This document shows, in pieces, positions 31,711 through 39,722 of a DNA stretch of 64,000 nt. The first letter of the stretch is position 1. Every line of letters starts with the position of its first letter. The notes under the pieces are model-generated. The model was not told the origin of the DNA and did not search any database. It was given only the letters and a program-made list of their open reading frames with translations. A program made the position numbers and the translations under genes. The stretch is from Nonomuraea rhodomycinica (GTDB lineage Bacteria; Actinomycetota; Actinomycetes; Streptosporangiales; Streptosporangiaceae), in NCBI RefSeq assembly GCF_013363995.1, contig NZ_JABWGO010000003.1, forward strand, positions 310,001 through 374,000, written 5' to 3'.

Positions 31711-32343
31711 ATGCCGATCGACACCAACCTCCTCCTGGCGTTCACCCTCACCTCCCTCGTGGCCATGATCGCCCCGGGCCCGGACATGCTGTTCGTCCTC
31801 GGGTGCGGGATGCGCGGCGGCGCCCGCGCCGGGCTGCTGGCCACCGCCGGCGTGGCGACGAGCGAGGCCATCCACGTCGCCGTCGCCGCCGCGGGACTGG
31901 CCGCGCTGTTCGAGGCCGCCCCCACGGCGTTCACCGTCGTCCGCGTCGTGGGCGCCGCCTACCTCGTCTACCTCGGCGTCCAGATGATCCGCAACCGCGG
32001 CGAGGTCGCGCTCGACGAGCGGGCCGGCGGCGCGGGGATGACCGGCCGTCAGGCGTTCCTGCGCGGGCTGGTGACGAACCTGCTCAACCCCAAGATGGTC
32101 ACCTTCACCATCGCCTTCCTGCCGCAGTTCGTGAGCCCGGCGCTGGGGAACGTGTGGCTGCAGTTCGCGATCCTGGGCGTCGTCCTCATCGCGCTGGAGT
32201 TCCTGGTGGACGGGACGGTCGGCGTGCTCGCCGGCCGCATCGGCGGCTGGCTGCGCGCCCGCCGCGCCGCCCGCCGCCGGATCGACGTCGCCACGGGCGG
32301 CCTGTTCATCGGCCTGGGCGTACGGCTGGCCGCCGAGCGCTGA
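31711..32343 (+). CDS. LysE-family amino acid exporter
   Basis: This 210-residue membrane protein has about six hydrophobic helices and the family motifs MIAPGPDMLFVLGCGMRGGARAGLLATAG near the N-terminus and LLNPKMVTFTIAFLPQFV in the middle. LysE/RhtB proteins export amino acids or homoserine-like solutes. The ATG at 31711 begins the canonical N-terminus; there is no Shine-Dalgarno, so the mRNA may be leaderless. It is alone, with an SDR gene about 110 bases downstream. Confidence 0.92.
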   Translation: MPIDTNLLLAFTLTSLVAMIAPGPDMLFVLGCGMRGGARAGLLATAGVATSEAIHVAVAAAGLAALFEAAPTAFTVVRVVGAAYLVYLGVQMIRNRGEVALDERAGGAGMTGRQAFLRGLVTNLLNPKMVTFTIAFLPQFVSPALGNVWLQFAILGVVLIALEFLVDGTVGVLAGRIGGWLRARRAARRRIDVATGGLFIGLGVRLAAER

Positions 32344-32454
32344 GCCGGCCTCCCGGAGGAACCGGCGAGGCGGGGGTGACCTGACGCTCCCGGTGGTACG
32401 AACCCGGGGAGGGGTCCCCGCGGGGGAGGGCCCGTTCATCCCACAGGAGCGCAT

Positions 32455-33195
32455 GTGCCTAGCGATGGTTCCTCACGGGTCGCCGTGGTGACCGGCGGCT
32501 CCCGCGGCATCGGCCGCGCCAGCGCCCGGCGCCTGGCCCGGGACGGCGTGGCCGTCGTCGTCGGCTACGCGGGCGACAGGGCCGAGGCCGAGGCCGCAGT
32601 ACGGGAGATCACCGAGGCGGGCGGCGAGGCCGTCGCCGTCCGGGCCGACGTGGCCGACGAGCACGCCGCGGCGGGGCTGTTCGAGGCGGCCCAGTCGTCG
32701 TTCGGCGGCACCGACATCGTCGTGCACGCCGCCGGGAAGATGGGCCTGGCGCCGGTCGCCGAGCTGGAGCTCTCCGTCCTGGACGCGCTGTACCGCACGA
32801 ACGTGCGCGGCACGTTCGTCGTCGCCCAGCAGGCCGTACGGCGGATGCGGGACGGCGGGGCGATCATCCTGTTCTCCAGCTCGGTCGTCGGCCTGGCCTT
32901 CCCCGGGTACGGCGCCTACAGCGCCACCAAGGGCGCGGTCGAGGCGCTCACCCTCGTCCTGGCCAGGGAGCTGCGCGGGCGCGACATCAGCGTCAACACG
33001 GTCGCGCCCGGCCCGACCGCGACCGACCTGTTCTTCGAGGGCAAGGACGAGGAGACGGTCTCGGCGCTGGCCGCGGATCCGCCGCTGGAACGCCTCGGCA
33101 CCCCGGCCGACCTCGCCGAGGTCGTCGCGTTCCTGGCCGGCCCGGGCCACTGGGTCAACGGCCAGGTCCTGCGCGCCAACGGCGGCATCGTCTGA
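32455..33195 (+). CDS. Short-chain dehydrogenase/reductase
   Basis: This 246-residue classical SDR has the cofactor motif TGGSRGIG (about 14-21), NAG-like HAAGKM, the catalytic Ser in FSSSVVG, Y-x-x-x-K in YSATKGA and the P-G-P-T segment VAPGPTATDLF. The sequence is closest in style to 3-oxoacyl-ACP reductase-like SDRs, which usually use NADP(H). The GTG is chosen because AGGAG lies 5 bases upstream. It has no operon partner, so the substrate is unknown. Confidence 0.93.
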   Translation: MPSDGSSRVAVVTGGSRGIGRASARRLARDGVAVVVGYAGDRAEAEAAVREITEAGGEAVAVRADVADEHAAAGLFEAAQSSFGGTDIVVHAAGKMGLAPVAELELSVLDALYRTNVRGTFVVAQQAVRRMRDGGAIILFSSSVVGLAFPGYGAYSATKGAVEALTLVLARELRGRDISVNTVAPGPTATDLFFEGKDEETVSALAADPPLERLGTPADLAEVVAFLAGPGHWVNGQVLRANGGIV

Positions 33196-33211
33196 CGCCG
33201 GGACCCCTGCC

Positions 33212-33333
33212 GGACGACGCGCGGCCGTGCCCCGGACGACGCGCGGTGGACCCGGACGGCGCGCGGTGGACCCGGACGGCGCGCGGTGGACCCGGACGGC
33301 GCGCGGTGGACCCGGACGGCGCGCGGCGGGCCC
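33212..33333. repeat. Six tandem 20-bp repeats between convergent genes
   Basis: A 20-bp unit, GGACGGCGCGCGGTGGACCC, is repeated with small changes from 33212 to 33333, filling almost all the gap between the SDR stop codon and the stop of the M81 peptidase gene. Confidence 0.95.
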
Positions 33334-33343
33334 GGCCGCTGCG

Positions 33344-34774
33344 CTAGAGACCTTCGGGGGTGAAGTCGCGGTCCAGCGGGAAGATCGGCCTGGCGAGGTT
33401 GGCGTACGGCAGCCGGAGGAGGTCCTGGTCCACGCCCCCCGGGGTCAGGGCGAGCATCCAGCCGGCGGCGGCCTCGAACAGCTCCGGCTCCAGGTAGCCG
33501 ATCTTCACGGTGACCACGTCCACGCCGGCCACGTCGACGCCGAGGCGGCGGTAGGACTCCAGCAGCCGGTACTGCATGCGGCGCGAGGTGAGGAACACGC
33601 TGAGCCCGCCGACCCGCACCGAGGCCACGCGCCCGCCGTCGGGATCGTCGGCGACGGCCTCCAGCGTGCCCTCCAGCAGCAGCGGCCCCGGCGGGCGGGC
33701 GTCGACCCGGCCGCCGGCGCGGACGGCGACCGGCGAGCCGACCGGCAGGTCGGCGATCTCGGCGACGGCCTGCGGGTCGAACAGCGACGCGAAGACGGCG
33801 CGGACGGACCCGTCGCGGATCTCCGGCCGGGCCAGCATGCGCTCCACGGCGTAGGTGACGTCGTCGGCGCCTCCGGCGCCGGGGTTGTCGCCGGAGTCGC
33901 TGATGAAGTACGGCCGGGCGGCGTCCTTGAGCGCCGCCTCCAGGCACTCGTCCATCGACCCGGTGGGGGCGACGAAGGCGAACTCCTCGCGCGCCTGCCA
34001 GAAGGCGCGGGCCAGCTCGCGGGCGGCCTCCTCGGCGGCCTCCGGGTCGGTGCCGGTGGTCACGACGGCGCCGGTGCAGCGCGGCTCGTCGGCCCAGGCG
34101 AAGCCGATCCAGATCGCGGCGTCGATGACGCCCGGGCGGGCCTCGATCGCGGGGATGCGGGCGTACAGGCTCCTGGCCGGCTCGACGCGGGTGCTGGTCA
34201 TCTCGCCGGGCAGCAGGATCGGCACGTGCACCAGCGCCTTGTGCGGGCGGGCGCCGCGGCGCAGGGCCTGCACGAGGTTGCGGGCGGCGCGCTCGCGGGT
34301 CTCCCACACGTCCACGTGCGGGGCGGTGCGGTAGCAGGTCAGCAGGTCGCAGCCGGCGAACAGGGTGGGGGAGACGTTGCCGTGCAGGTCCATGGCCGCC
34401 GACACCAGCGGCTCGGGGCCGAGCGCCCCCCGGATGGCGGTGATGAGGTCGCCCTCGGCGTCCTGGCGTCCGGCCACGCTCATCGCGCCGTGGAAGTCCA
34501 GCAGCATCCCGTCGAAGGGGCCGGCGGACAGGCCCTCGACGATCTCGGCCCGCCAGGCGTCGTACGCCTCGGGCTCGACGGCGCCGCCGGGCAGGGCGCG
34601 GGCGTGCACGAGCGGCACCCACTCGACCTCGCGCGCCCACGGCTCGTCGCGCCAGGCGTAGCGGTCCAGCAGCGCCTGGCCGCGGGTGACCTCGAAGTCG
34701 GCGGCGCCGCTGCGGTGCGGGGAGAACGTGCTGGACTCGATGTGGATGCCGCCGATGGCGATGCGCAGGGGCAC
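33344..34774 (-). CDS. M81-family metallopeptidase (MlrC/microcystinase-like)
   Basis: This 476-residue protein matches the M81 family: IAIGGIHIESSTFSP, FDGMLLDFHGAMSV, VSAAMDLHGNVS, DLLTCYRTAPHVDVWETRERAARNL, ISDSGDNPGAGGADD and VKIGYLEPELF. The DFHGA, DLHGN and PHVD histidines and acids are likely zinc ligands. MlrC cleaves linear peptides derived from microcystin. Next to a ROK repressor and facing an oligopeptide importer, this enzyme probably degrades imported peptides in the cytoplasm. The GTG start has AAGGAG about 10 bases upstream. The gene is probably cotranscribed after the ROK gene (79-base gap). Confidence 0.9.
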   Translation of the reverse strand: MPLRIAIGGIHIESSTFSPHRSGAADFEVTRGQALLDRYAWRDEPWAREVEWVPLVHARALPGGAVEPEAYDAWRAEIVEGLSAGPFDGMLLDFHGAMSVAGRQDAEGDLITAIRGALGPEPLVSAAMDLHGNVSPTLFAGCDLLTCYRTAPHVDVWETRERAARNLVQALRRGARPHKALVHVPILLPGEMTSTRVEPARSLYARIPAIEARPGVIDAAIWIGFAWADEPRCTGAVVTTGTDPEAAEEAARELARAFWQAREEFAFVAPTGSMDECLEAALKDAARPYFISDSGDNPGAGGADDVTYAVERMLARPEIRDGSVRAVFASLFDPQAVAEIADLPVGSPVAVRAGGRVDARPPGPLLLEGTLEAVADDPDGGRVASVRVGGLSVFLTSRRMQYRLLESYRRLGVDVAGVDVVTVKIGYLEPELFEAAAGWMLALTPGGVDQDLLRLPYANLARPIFPLDRDFTPEGL

Positions 34775-34853
34775 GGTGACTGGACTCCTTCGGGACGGGG
34801 CGAGACCTGGACGGCGGTGGACGGCGGTGGGCGGCGGCCTGGGCGGGTGAGGG

Positions 34854-35978
34854 CTATCCGGCCGAGGCGCGCACCAGGCGGCCGAGCCCGATCAGCGCGG
34901 CGTCCGGGCCGGCGAGGCTCGCCTCGATGGACAGGGACTGGGTGATCGACGGCAGGCACCGCTCGTACAGCGTGCCCTTGGCCGCGGCGACGTAGACGTC
35001 CAGGCTGGACAGCGACCCGCCGATGACCACGCTGTCGGGGTTGAGGAAGTTGACCAGCCCCGACAGCGCCACGCCGAGCAGCCGGCCCGCGTGGCGCACG
35101 AGCGTGACCGCGGCCGGGTCGGCGTCGAGGGTGGCGGCGATGACGTCGCCGGTGCTGCTGACCGGCAGGCCGCGCCGGGCCAGGTCGCGCACCAGGGCCG
35201 CGCCGCTGGCGACGGTCTCCAGGCAGCCGCGGCTGCCGCAGGAGCACTCCTGCTCGCCGCTGTCGGCCACGCGCACGTGGGTGACGTCGCCGCTGAGGCT
35301 GCGCCCGCCGCGGTAGACCTGGCCGCCGGAGACCAGGCTGCCGCCGATGCCGGTGCCGGCCTTGACGTAGATCATGTCCCCGGCGCCGCGGCGGACGGCC
35401 TGCTCGCCGACCGCGCCGGCCTTGGCGTCGTTGTCGACGACGACGTCGACGCCGAACCGCTCGCGCAGGTCGCTCTCGGCGTCGTAGCCGCTCCAGCCGG
35501 GCATGCGGGCCGGGCCGATGATGCGGCCCTGGGGGAACTGCACCGGGCCGGGCAGCGCCATGCCGACGCCCAGCAGCCGCTGGCCGGGGGCGTGCGCGGC
35601 CCTCATCCGGTCGAAGACCGCGCCCACCTCGTCGAAGATCGGGCCGGGGCCGGCTCCTATGTCGATGGCCCACTCCTCGGTGACGGTCAGGCCGCCGGAG
35701 GGCGAGCACAGACCGGCCCGGGCGTGGCGGGCGCCGAGCTCGGCCACCGCGTAGAGGCCGCCGGCGTCGCGCGGGCGCAGGATCCTGCGCCGGCGGCCAC
35801 CGGTGGAGGCGCCCACGCCCTCCTCCAGGATGACGCCCTCCTCCAGGAGGCGGCGCACGACGCTGGACACGGTCGAGGGCGCGACCTGCAACGTCTCCAC
35901 CAGATCCGCACGGGAGGCGGCCTGGCCACTGGCCAGCAGGCGGAGCGCCTGCTCGCGCAGACTGCCGGGATCCGACAT
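34854..35978 (-). CDS. ROK-family transcriptional regulator
   Basis: This 374-residue protein has an N-terminal winged HTH (LREQALRLLASGQAASRADLVETLQVAPSTVSSVVRRLLEEG, 7-50) and a ROK/sugar-kinase-like domain with VDNDAKAGAVGE, YVKAGTGIGGSLV and the zinc motif ECSCGSRGCLE (C-x-C-G-x-x-G-C). ROK repressors usually respond to sugars or phosphosugars, yet the neighbours are peptide genes. The ATG has AGGAGAGG just upstream. It is divergent from the oligopeptide importer, and an inverted repeat overlapping that promoter is a likely operator. Confidence 0.92.
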   Translation of the reverse strand: MSDPGSLREQALRLLASGQAASRADLVETLQVAPSTVSSVVRRLLEEGVILEEGVGASTGGRRRRILRPRDAGGLYAVAELGARHARAGLCSPSGGLTVTEEWAIDIGAGPGPIFDEVGAVFDRMRAAHAPGQRLLGVGMALPGPVQFPQGRIIGPARMPGWSGYDAESDLRERFGVDVVVDNDAKAGAVGEQAVRRGAGDMIYVKAGTGIGGSLVSGGQVYRGGRSLSGDVTHVRVADSGEQECSCGSRGCLETVASGAALVRDLARRGLPVSSTGDVIAATLDADPAAVTLVRHAGRLLGVALSGLVNFLNPDSVVIGGSLSSLDVYVAAAKGTLYERCLPSITQSLSIEASLAGPDAALIGLGRLVRASAG

Positions 35979-36076
35979 GCCTCTCCTCTTGACGCGTCTC
36001 GCAGGTTCCATCATCGAGCACGCGGCCCGCCGAAGGAAGTTCCCGATGCGGACCCTACCTCGAAATAAGTGTCCCG

Positions 36077-36107
36077 AACAAAGTGGATTTTTCCCATTGA
36101 CTTCGTT
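36077..36107. promoter_or_regulatory. Candidate ROK operator
   Basis: AACAAAGT (36077-36084) and ACTTCGTT (36100-36107) form an inverted repeat with one mismatch and a 15-bp centre in an AT-rich island. The right arm overlaps the -35 box of the importer promoter, which suits repression. Confidence 0.5.
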
Positions 36108-36125
36108 TCGGCACGTCATTAGATT
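36097..36125 (+). promoter_or_regulatory. Promoter of the oligopeptide importer operon
   Basis: TTGACT (36097-36102), a 17-bp spacer and TAGATT (36120-36125) make a good housekeeping promoter about 50 bases before the start codon of the binding protein. Confidence 0.7.
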
Positions 36126-36177
36126 CTCCGGACTGAACGGCCCCCGAGGGCCCGCGCATGTCTCGACGAGGAGAACC

Positions 36178-37890
36178 ATGGGGACGAGAATCCGCATCGC
36201 CTGCGGTGTGGCGGCCATCGGGCTCAGCCTGACCGCCTGCGGCGGCGGCGCCGGCAACAGTTCGCAACAGGGCGGCGGCCAGGGCAAGGACACCGCGACC
36301 GTCGCCTTCCGCACGCCCAACTGGATCCTGCCGATCTCGGCCCCCGGCTTCACCCAGGGCGAGAACGACATCTTCACCACGGCGCTGTACCGCAAGCTGT
36401 ACAGCTACAAGCTCGACGGCTCCAGCCCGGACAACATCGACCCGCGGCGCTCGCTGGCCGAGGCCCCGGCCGTCAGCGACGAGGGCAGGACCCTGACCAT
36501 CACGCTCAAGGACAACACCTGGTCCGACGGCAAGCCGATCACCACCAAGGACATCCAGTTCTGGTGGGACCTGGTCACCACCAACAAGGACAAGTGGGCC
36601 TCCTACCGGCCCGGCGGCTTCCCCGACAACATCGCCGAGTTCAAGGTCAAGGACGACAAGACGTTCTCCTTCACCACGAAGAAGGCCTACAACGCGGCCT
36701 GGTTCATCGGCAACCAGCTCAACCGCATCGTCCCGCTTCCCCAGCACGCCTGGGACAAGGGCGACGCCAAGCAGACCTTCGCCGAGCTGACCGCGGCCGC
36801 CAAGGACCCCAAGTCCTACGCCACCAACCCGCTGTGGAAGGTCGGCAGCGGCCCGTGGAAGCTGGAGAAGTACGTGCCCAACGGCGAGGTCGTGCTCGCC
36901 AAGGCGGACACCTACTCCGGCCCCGACAAGCCGAAGCTGAACAAGGTCGTCCTGCGCCCCTTCACCGGCGACGACTCCGAGTTCAACGTGCTGCGCGCCG
37001 GCCAGCTCGACTACGGCTACATCCCGCCGGCCAACCTGTCGCAGAAGACCTACCTGGAGTCCAAGGGCTACACGGTCTCGCCCTGGTACGGGTGGTCGAT
37101 CACGTACCTGCAGCTGAACTTCAACAACCCCAAGACCGGGGTGCTGTTCAAGCAGCCCTACCTGCGCCAGGCGCTGCAGATGCTCATCGACCAGCCGACC
37201 ATCAGCAAGGTCATCTGGGGCGACATGGCCTCGCCCACCTGCGGCCCGGTGCCGTCCAAGGGTGAGGGCTGCGTCTACCCGTTCGACCCGGCCAAGGCCA
37301 AGCAGCTGCTGGAGGCCAACGGCTGGAAGGTCGTCCCCGACGGGCAGACCACCTGCCAGGACGCCGCCAAGTGCGGCGAGGGCGTCGAGCAGGGCGCGCC
37401 GCTGGCCTTCACCGTGACCAGCCAGTCCGGCTTCACCGCCACCTCGAAGATGTTCGCCGAGATCAAGTCGCAGATGGCCAAGCTCGGCGTGCAGCTCACC
37501 ATCAAGGAGGTGCCCGACTCCGTCGCGGTCACCCCGGCCTGCAAGCCGAGCGAGTCCAAGTGCTCGTGGGACATGAGCTTCTTCGGCTCCCAGGGAAGCT
37601 GGTACTACCCGGCCTTCGCCTCCGGCGAGCGGCTGTTCCAGACCGGCGCCCCGGTCAACCTCGGCAGCTACTCCAACCCCGAGGCCGACAAGCTCATCGA
37701 GCAGGCCCAGTTCTCCGCCGACGCCTCGGCGCTGACGGAGTACAACGCCTTCCTGGCCAAGGACCTGCCGGTGCTGTGGATGCCGAACCCGGTCTACCAG
37801 ATCTCGGCGTACAAGTCGGGGCTGCAGGGCGTGGACCCGCAGGACCCGATGAACCTGATGTACTTCCAAGACTGGTCCTGGAAGAGCTGA
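36178..37890 (+). CDS. Oligopeptide ABC transporter substrate-binding lipoprotein (SBP_bac_5)
   Basis: This 570-residue lipoprotein has a lipobox LTAC with the modified Cys at residue 21 and then a Gly/Ser/Gln linker. The mature part is a cluster C binding protein: LAEAPAVSDEGRTLTITLKDNTWSDGKPITTKDIQFWWDL, NPLWKVGSGPWKLEKYVPNGEVVLAKADTY, and LRQALQMLIDQPTISKVIWG. It captures peptides (or other large solutes) for the two permeases. GAGGAGAA lies before the ATG. Codon choice is more C-ending and lysine-rich than the neighbours, consistent with high expression. It is the first gene of a four-gene operon. Confidence 0.93.
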   Translation: MGTRIRIACGVAAIGLSLTACGGGAGNSSQQGGGQGKDTATVAFRTPNWILPISAPGFTQGENDIFTTALYRKLYSYKLDGSSPDNIDPRRSLAEAPAVSDEGRTLTITLKDNTWSDGKPITTKDIQFWWDLVTTNKDKWASYRPGGFPDNIAEFKVKDDKTFSFTTKKAYNAAWFIGNQLNRIVPLPQHAWDKGDAKQTFAELTAAAKDPKSYATNPLWKVGSGPWKLEKYVPNGEVVLAKADTYSGPDKPKLNKVVLRPFTGDDSEFNVLRAGQLDYGYIPPANLSQKTYLESKGYTVSPWYGWSITYLQLNFNNPKTGVLFKQPYLRQALQMLIDQPTISKVIWGDMASPTCGPVPSKGEGCVYPFDPAKAKQLLEANGWKVVPDGQTTCQDAAKCGEGVEQGAPLAFTVTSQSGFTATSKMFAEIKSQMAKLGVQLTIKEVPDSVAVTPACKPSESKCSWDMSFFGSQGSWYYPAFASGERLFQTGAPVNLGSYSNPEADKLIEQAQFSADASALTEYNAFLAKDLPVLWMPNPVYQISAYKSGLQGVDPQDPMNLMYFQDWSWKS

Positions 37891-37894
37891 CCCG

Positions 37895-38854
37895 GTGGCC
37901 CGCTACCTCCTCACCCGCCTGGGCCAGGCCCTGGTCATCGTGATCCTGGTGACGCTGATCACGTTCGTCATCCTGCACTTTCTGCCGGGCGGCGCGGCGC
38001 GGGCCATCCTGGGCAAGGAAGCGACGCTGGAGCAGATCGCCGCCTTCAACCACGACATGGGCTACGACCGGCCGCTGTGGGAGCAGTACGCGCTGTACCT
38101 GCAGCGGCTGGTCCGCGGCGACCTGGGCTACTCCTTCCAGCTCAACCAGTCGGTGGCCGAGGCGATCACGCAGCGCCTGCCCAAGACCATGGTGCTGTCG
38201 CTGGCCTCCACCGCGCTGGCGGTCGTGATCGCGATCCCGCTGGGCGTGGTGCAGGCCGTACGCCGCAACAAGTGGCCCGACTACACCATCAACGCCCTGT
38301 CGCTGCTGGCCTACGCCACGCCGATCTTCTTCCTGGGTCTCATGATGATCATCCTGTTCGCGCAGGTGTGGCCGCTGCTCCCGCCCGAGGCGCCGCAGGG
38401 CTTCACCCTCGGCGAGGTGCTGGCCGACCCGGCCGGGCTGGTGCTGCCCACGGTGACGCTGGCCGTCCTGACCGTCGCGGTCTACTCCCGCTACGTGCGC
38501 TCCTCGATGGTGGACAACCTCAACGAGAACTACGTGCGCACCGCCCGCAGCAAGGGCCTGTCCGAGGGGCGGGTCATCGTCGGCCACACCCTGCGCAACG
38601 GCCTGTTCCCCGTCATCACCCTGCTCGGCATGTACCTGCCGGCGCTGTTCAGCGGCGCGCTGGTGGTCGAGCGGCTGTTCAACTACCCGGGCATGGGGCT
38701 GCTGTTCTGGCAGTCGGCGCTCAAGCGGGACTACCCGATCCTGCTCGGCGTCACGCTGCTGATCTCGGTGGCGACCGTGCTCGGCGCGCTGGTCGCCGAC
38801 GTCCTGTACGCCGCGGTCGACCCGCGCGTCCGGCTGAAGGCGAGCCGCTCGTGA
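37895..38854 (+). CDS. Peptide ABC transporter permease (DppB/OppB-like)
   Basis: This 319-residue permease begins MARYLLTRLGQALVIVILVTLITFVILHFLPGG, has about six membrane helices, and carries the EAA-like loop YVRTARSKGLSEGRVIVGHTLRNGLFPVITLLG that contacts the ATPases, plus LFNYPGMG near the end. The GTG start lies 5 bases after the binding-protein stop codon. It pairs with the next gene to form the channel. Confidence 0.95.
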   Translation: MARYLLTRLGQALVIVILVTLITFVILHFLPGGAARAILGKEATLEQIAAFNHDMGYDRPLWEQYALYLQRLVRGDLGYSFQLNQSVAEAITQRLPKTMVLSLASTALAVVIAIPLGVVQAVRRNKWPDYTINALSLLAYATPIFFLGLMMIILFAQVWPLLPPEAPQGFTLGEVLADPAGLVLPTVTLAVLTVAVYSRYVRSSMVDNLNENYVRTARSKGLSEGRVIVGHTLRNGLFPVITLLGMYLPALFSGALVVERLFNYPGMGLLFWQSALKRDYPILLGVTLLISVATVLGALVADVLYAAVDPRVRLKASRS

Positions 38855-39720
38855 ACGACCAGACCCGCGTGCGCGGCCTGTGGCGCAACGGCCTGGAGGT
38901 GTTCGTCGACAACCGGCTGGCGCTGGCCGGCGTGGGCATCTTCGTGCTGCTGGCCGCCTTCTCCTTCCTCGGCCCGCTCTTCTACAGCAGCGACCAGGTC
39001 CACACCGACCTGGCCAACGTCTACCTCTCTCCCGGTACGGCCGGCCATCCGATGGGCACCGACGGCGTCGGCTACGACCAGCTCGGCCGGCTGATGGTGG
39101 GCGGGCAGACCTCGATCGTGGTCGGCCTGGCCGCCGGCCTGCTGGCCACCGTGGTGGGCACCGTGTGGGGCGCCATCGCCGGGTTCGCCGGCGGCTGGGT
39201 GGACGCGATCATGATGCGCGTGGTCGACGCCATGATGTCGATCCCGGCGCTGTTCCTGTTCATGCTCATGGCCGCCATCGTCACCCCGACCGTGCCGATG
39301 CTCATCGTCATCATCGGCGCCTTCGCCTGGCTCGGCCCGGCCCGCCTGGTGCGCGGCGAGGCGCTGACGCTGCGCACCCGCGAGTACGTGCTGGCCATGC
39401 GCGGCATGGGCGGCACCGGCGGCCGTGCCGTGCGCCGGCACATCATCCCCAACGCGATCGGCACCGTGATCGTCAACGCCACGTTCCAGATCGCCGACGC
39501 GATCCTGTACGTCGCCTATCTGTCCTTCCTCGGGCTCGGGGTGCCGCCGCCCGCCGCCAACTGGGGCGGCATGCTGTCCGACGGCCTGTCGGACACCTTC
39601 AGCGGCCACTGGTGGCTGCTCTACCCGCCCGGTATCGCCATCATCCTCATCGTCCTGGCCTTCAACTTCATCGGCGACGGCCTGCGGGACGTCTTCGAGG
39701 TCCGTCTCAGGAGAAGGTAG
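38851..39720 (+). CDS. Peptide ABC transporter permease (DppC/OppC-like)
   Basis: This 289-residue permease has the N-terminal OppC segment (LWRNGLEVFVDNRLALAGVGIFVLLAAFSFLGPLF), HPMGTDGVGYDQLGRLMVGGQTSI and the ATPase-contact loop YVLAMRGMGGTGGRAVRRHIIPNAIGTVIVNATFQIADAIL. The GTG overlaps the DppB stop codon (GTGA), so the two permeases are translationally coupled. Start codons further upstream give out-of-family sequence. Confidence 0.95.
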   Translation: MNDQTRVRGLWRNGLEVFVDNRLALAGVGIFVLLAAFSFLGPLFYSSDQVHTDLANVYLSPGTAGHPMGTDGVGYDQLGRLMVGGQTSIVVGLAAGLLATVVGTVWGAIAGFAGGWVDAIMMRVVDAMMSIPALFLFMLMAAIVTPTVPMLIVIIGAFAWLGPARLVRGEALTLRTREYVLAMRGMGGTGGRAVRRHIIPNAIGTVIVNATFQIADAILYVAYLSFLGLGVPPPAANWGGMLSDGLSDTFSGHWWLLYPPGIAIILIVLAFNFIGDGLRDVFEVRLRRR

Positions 39721-39722
39721 CC

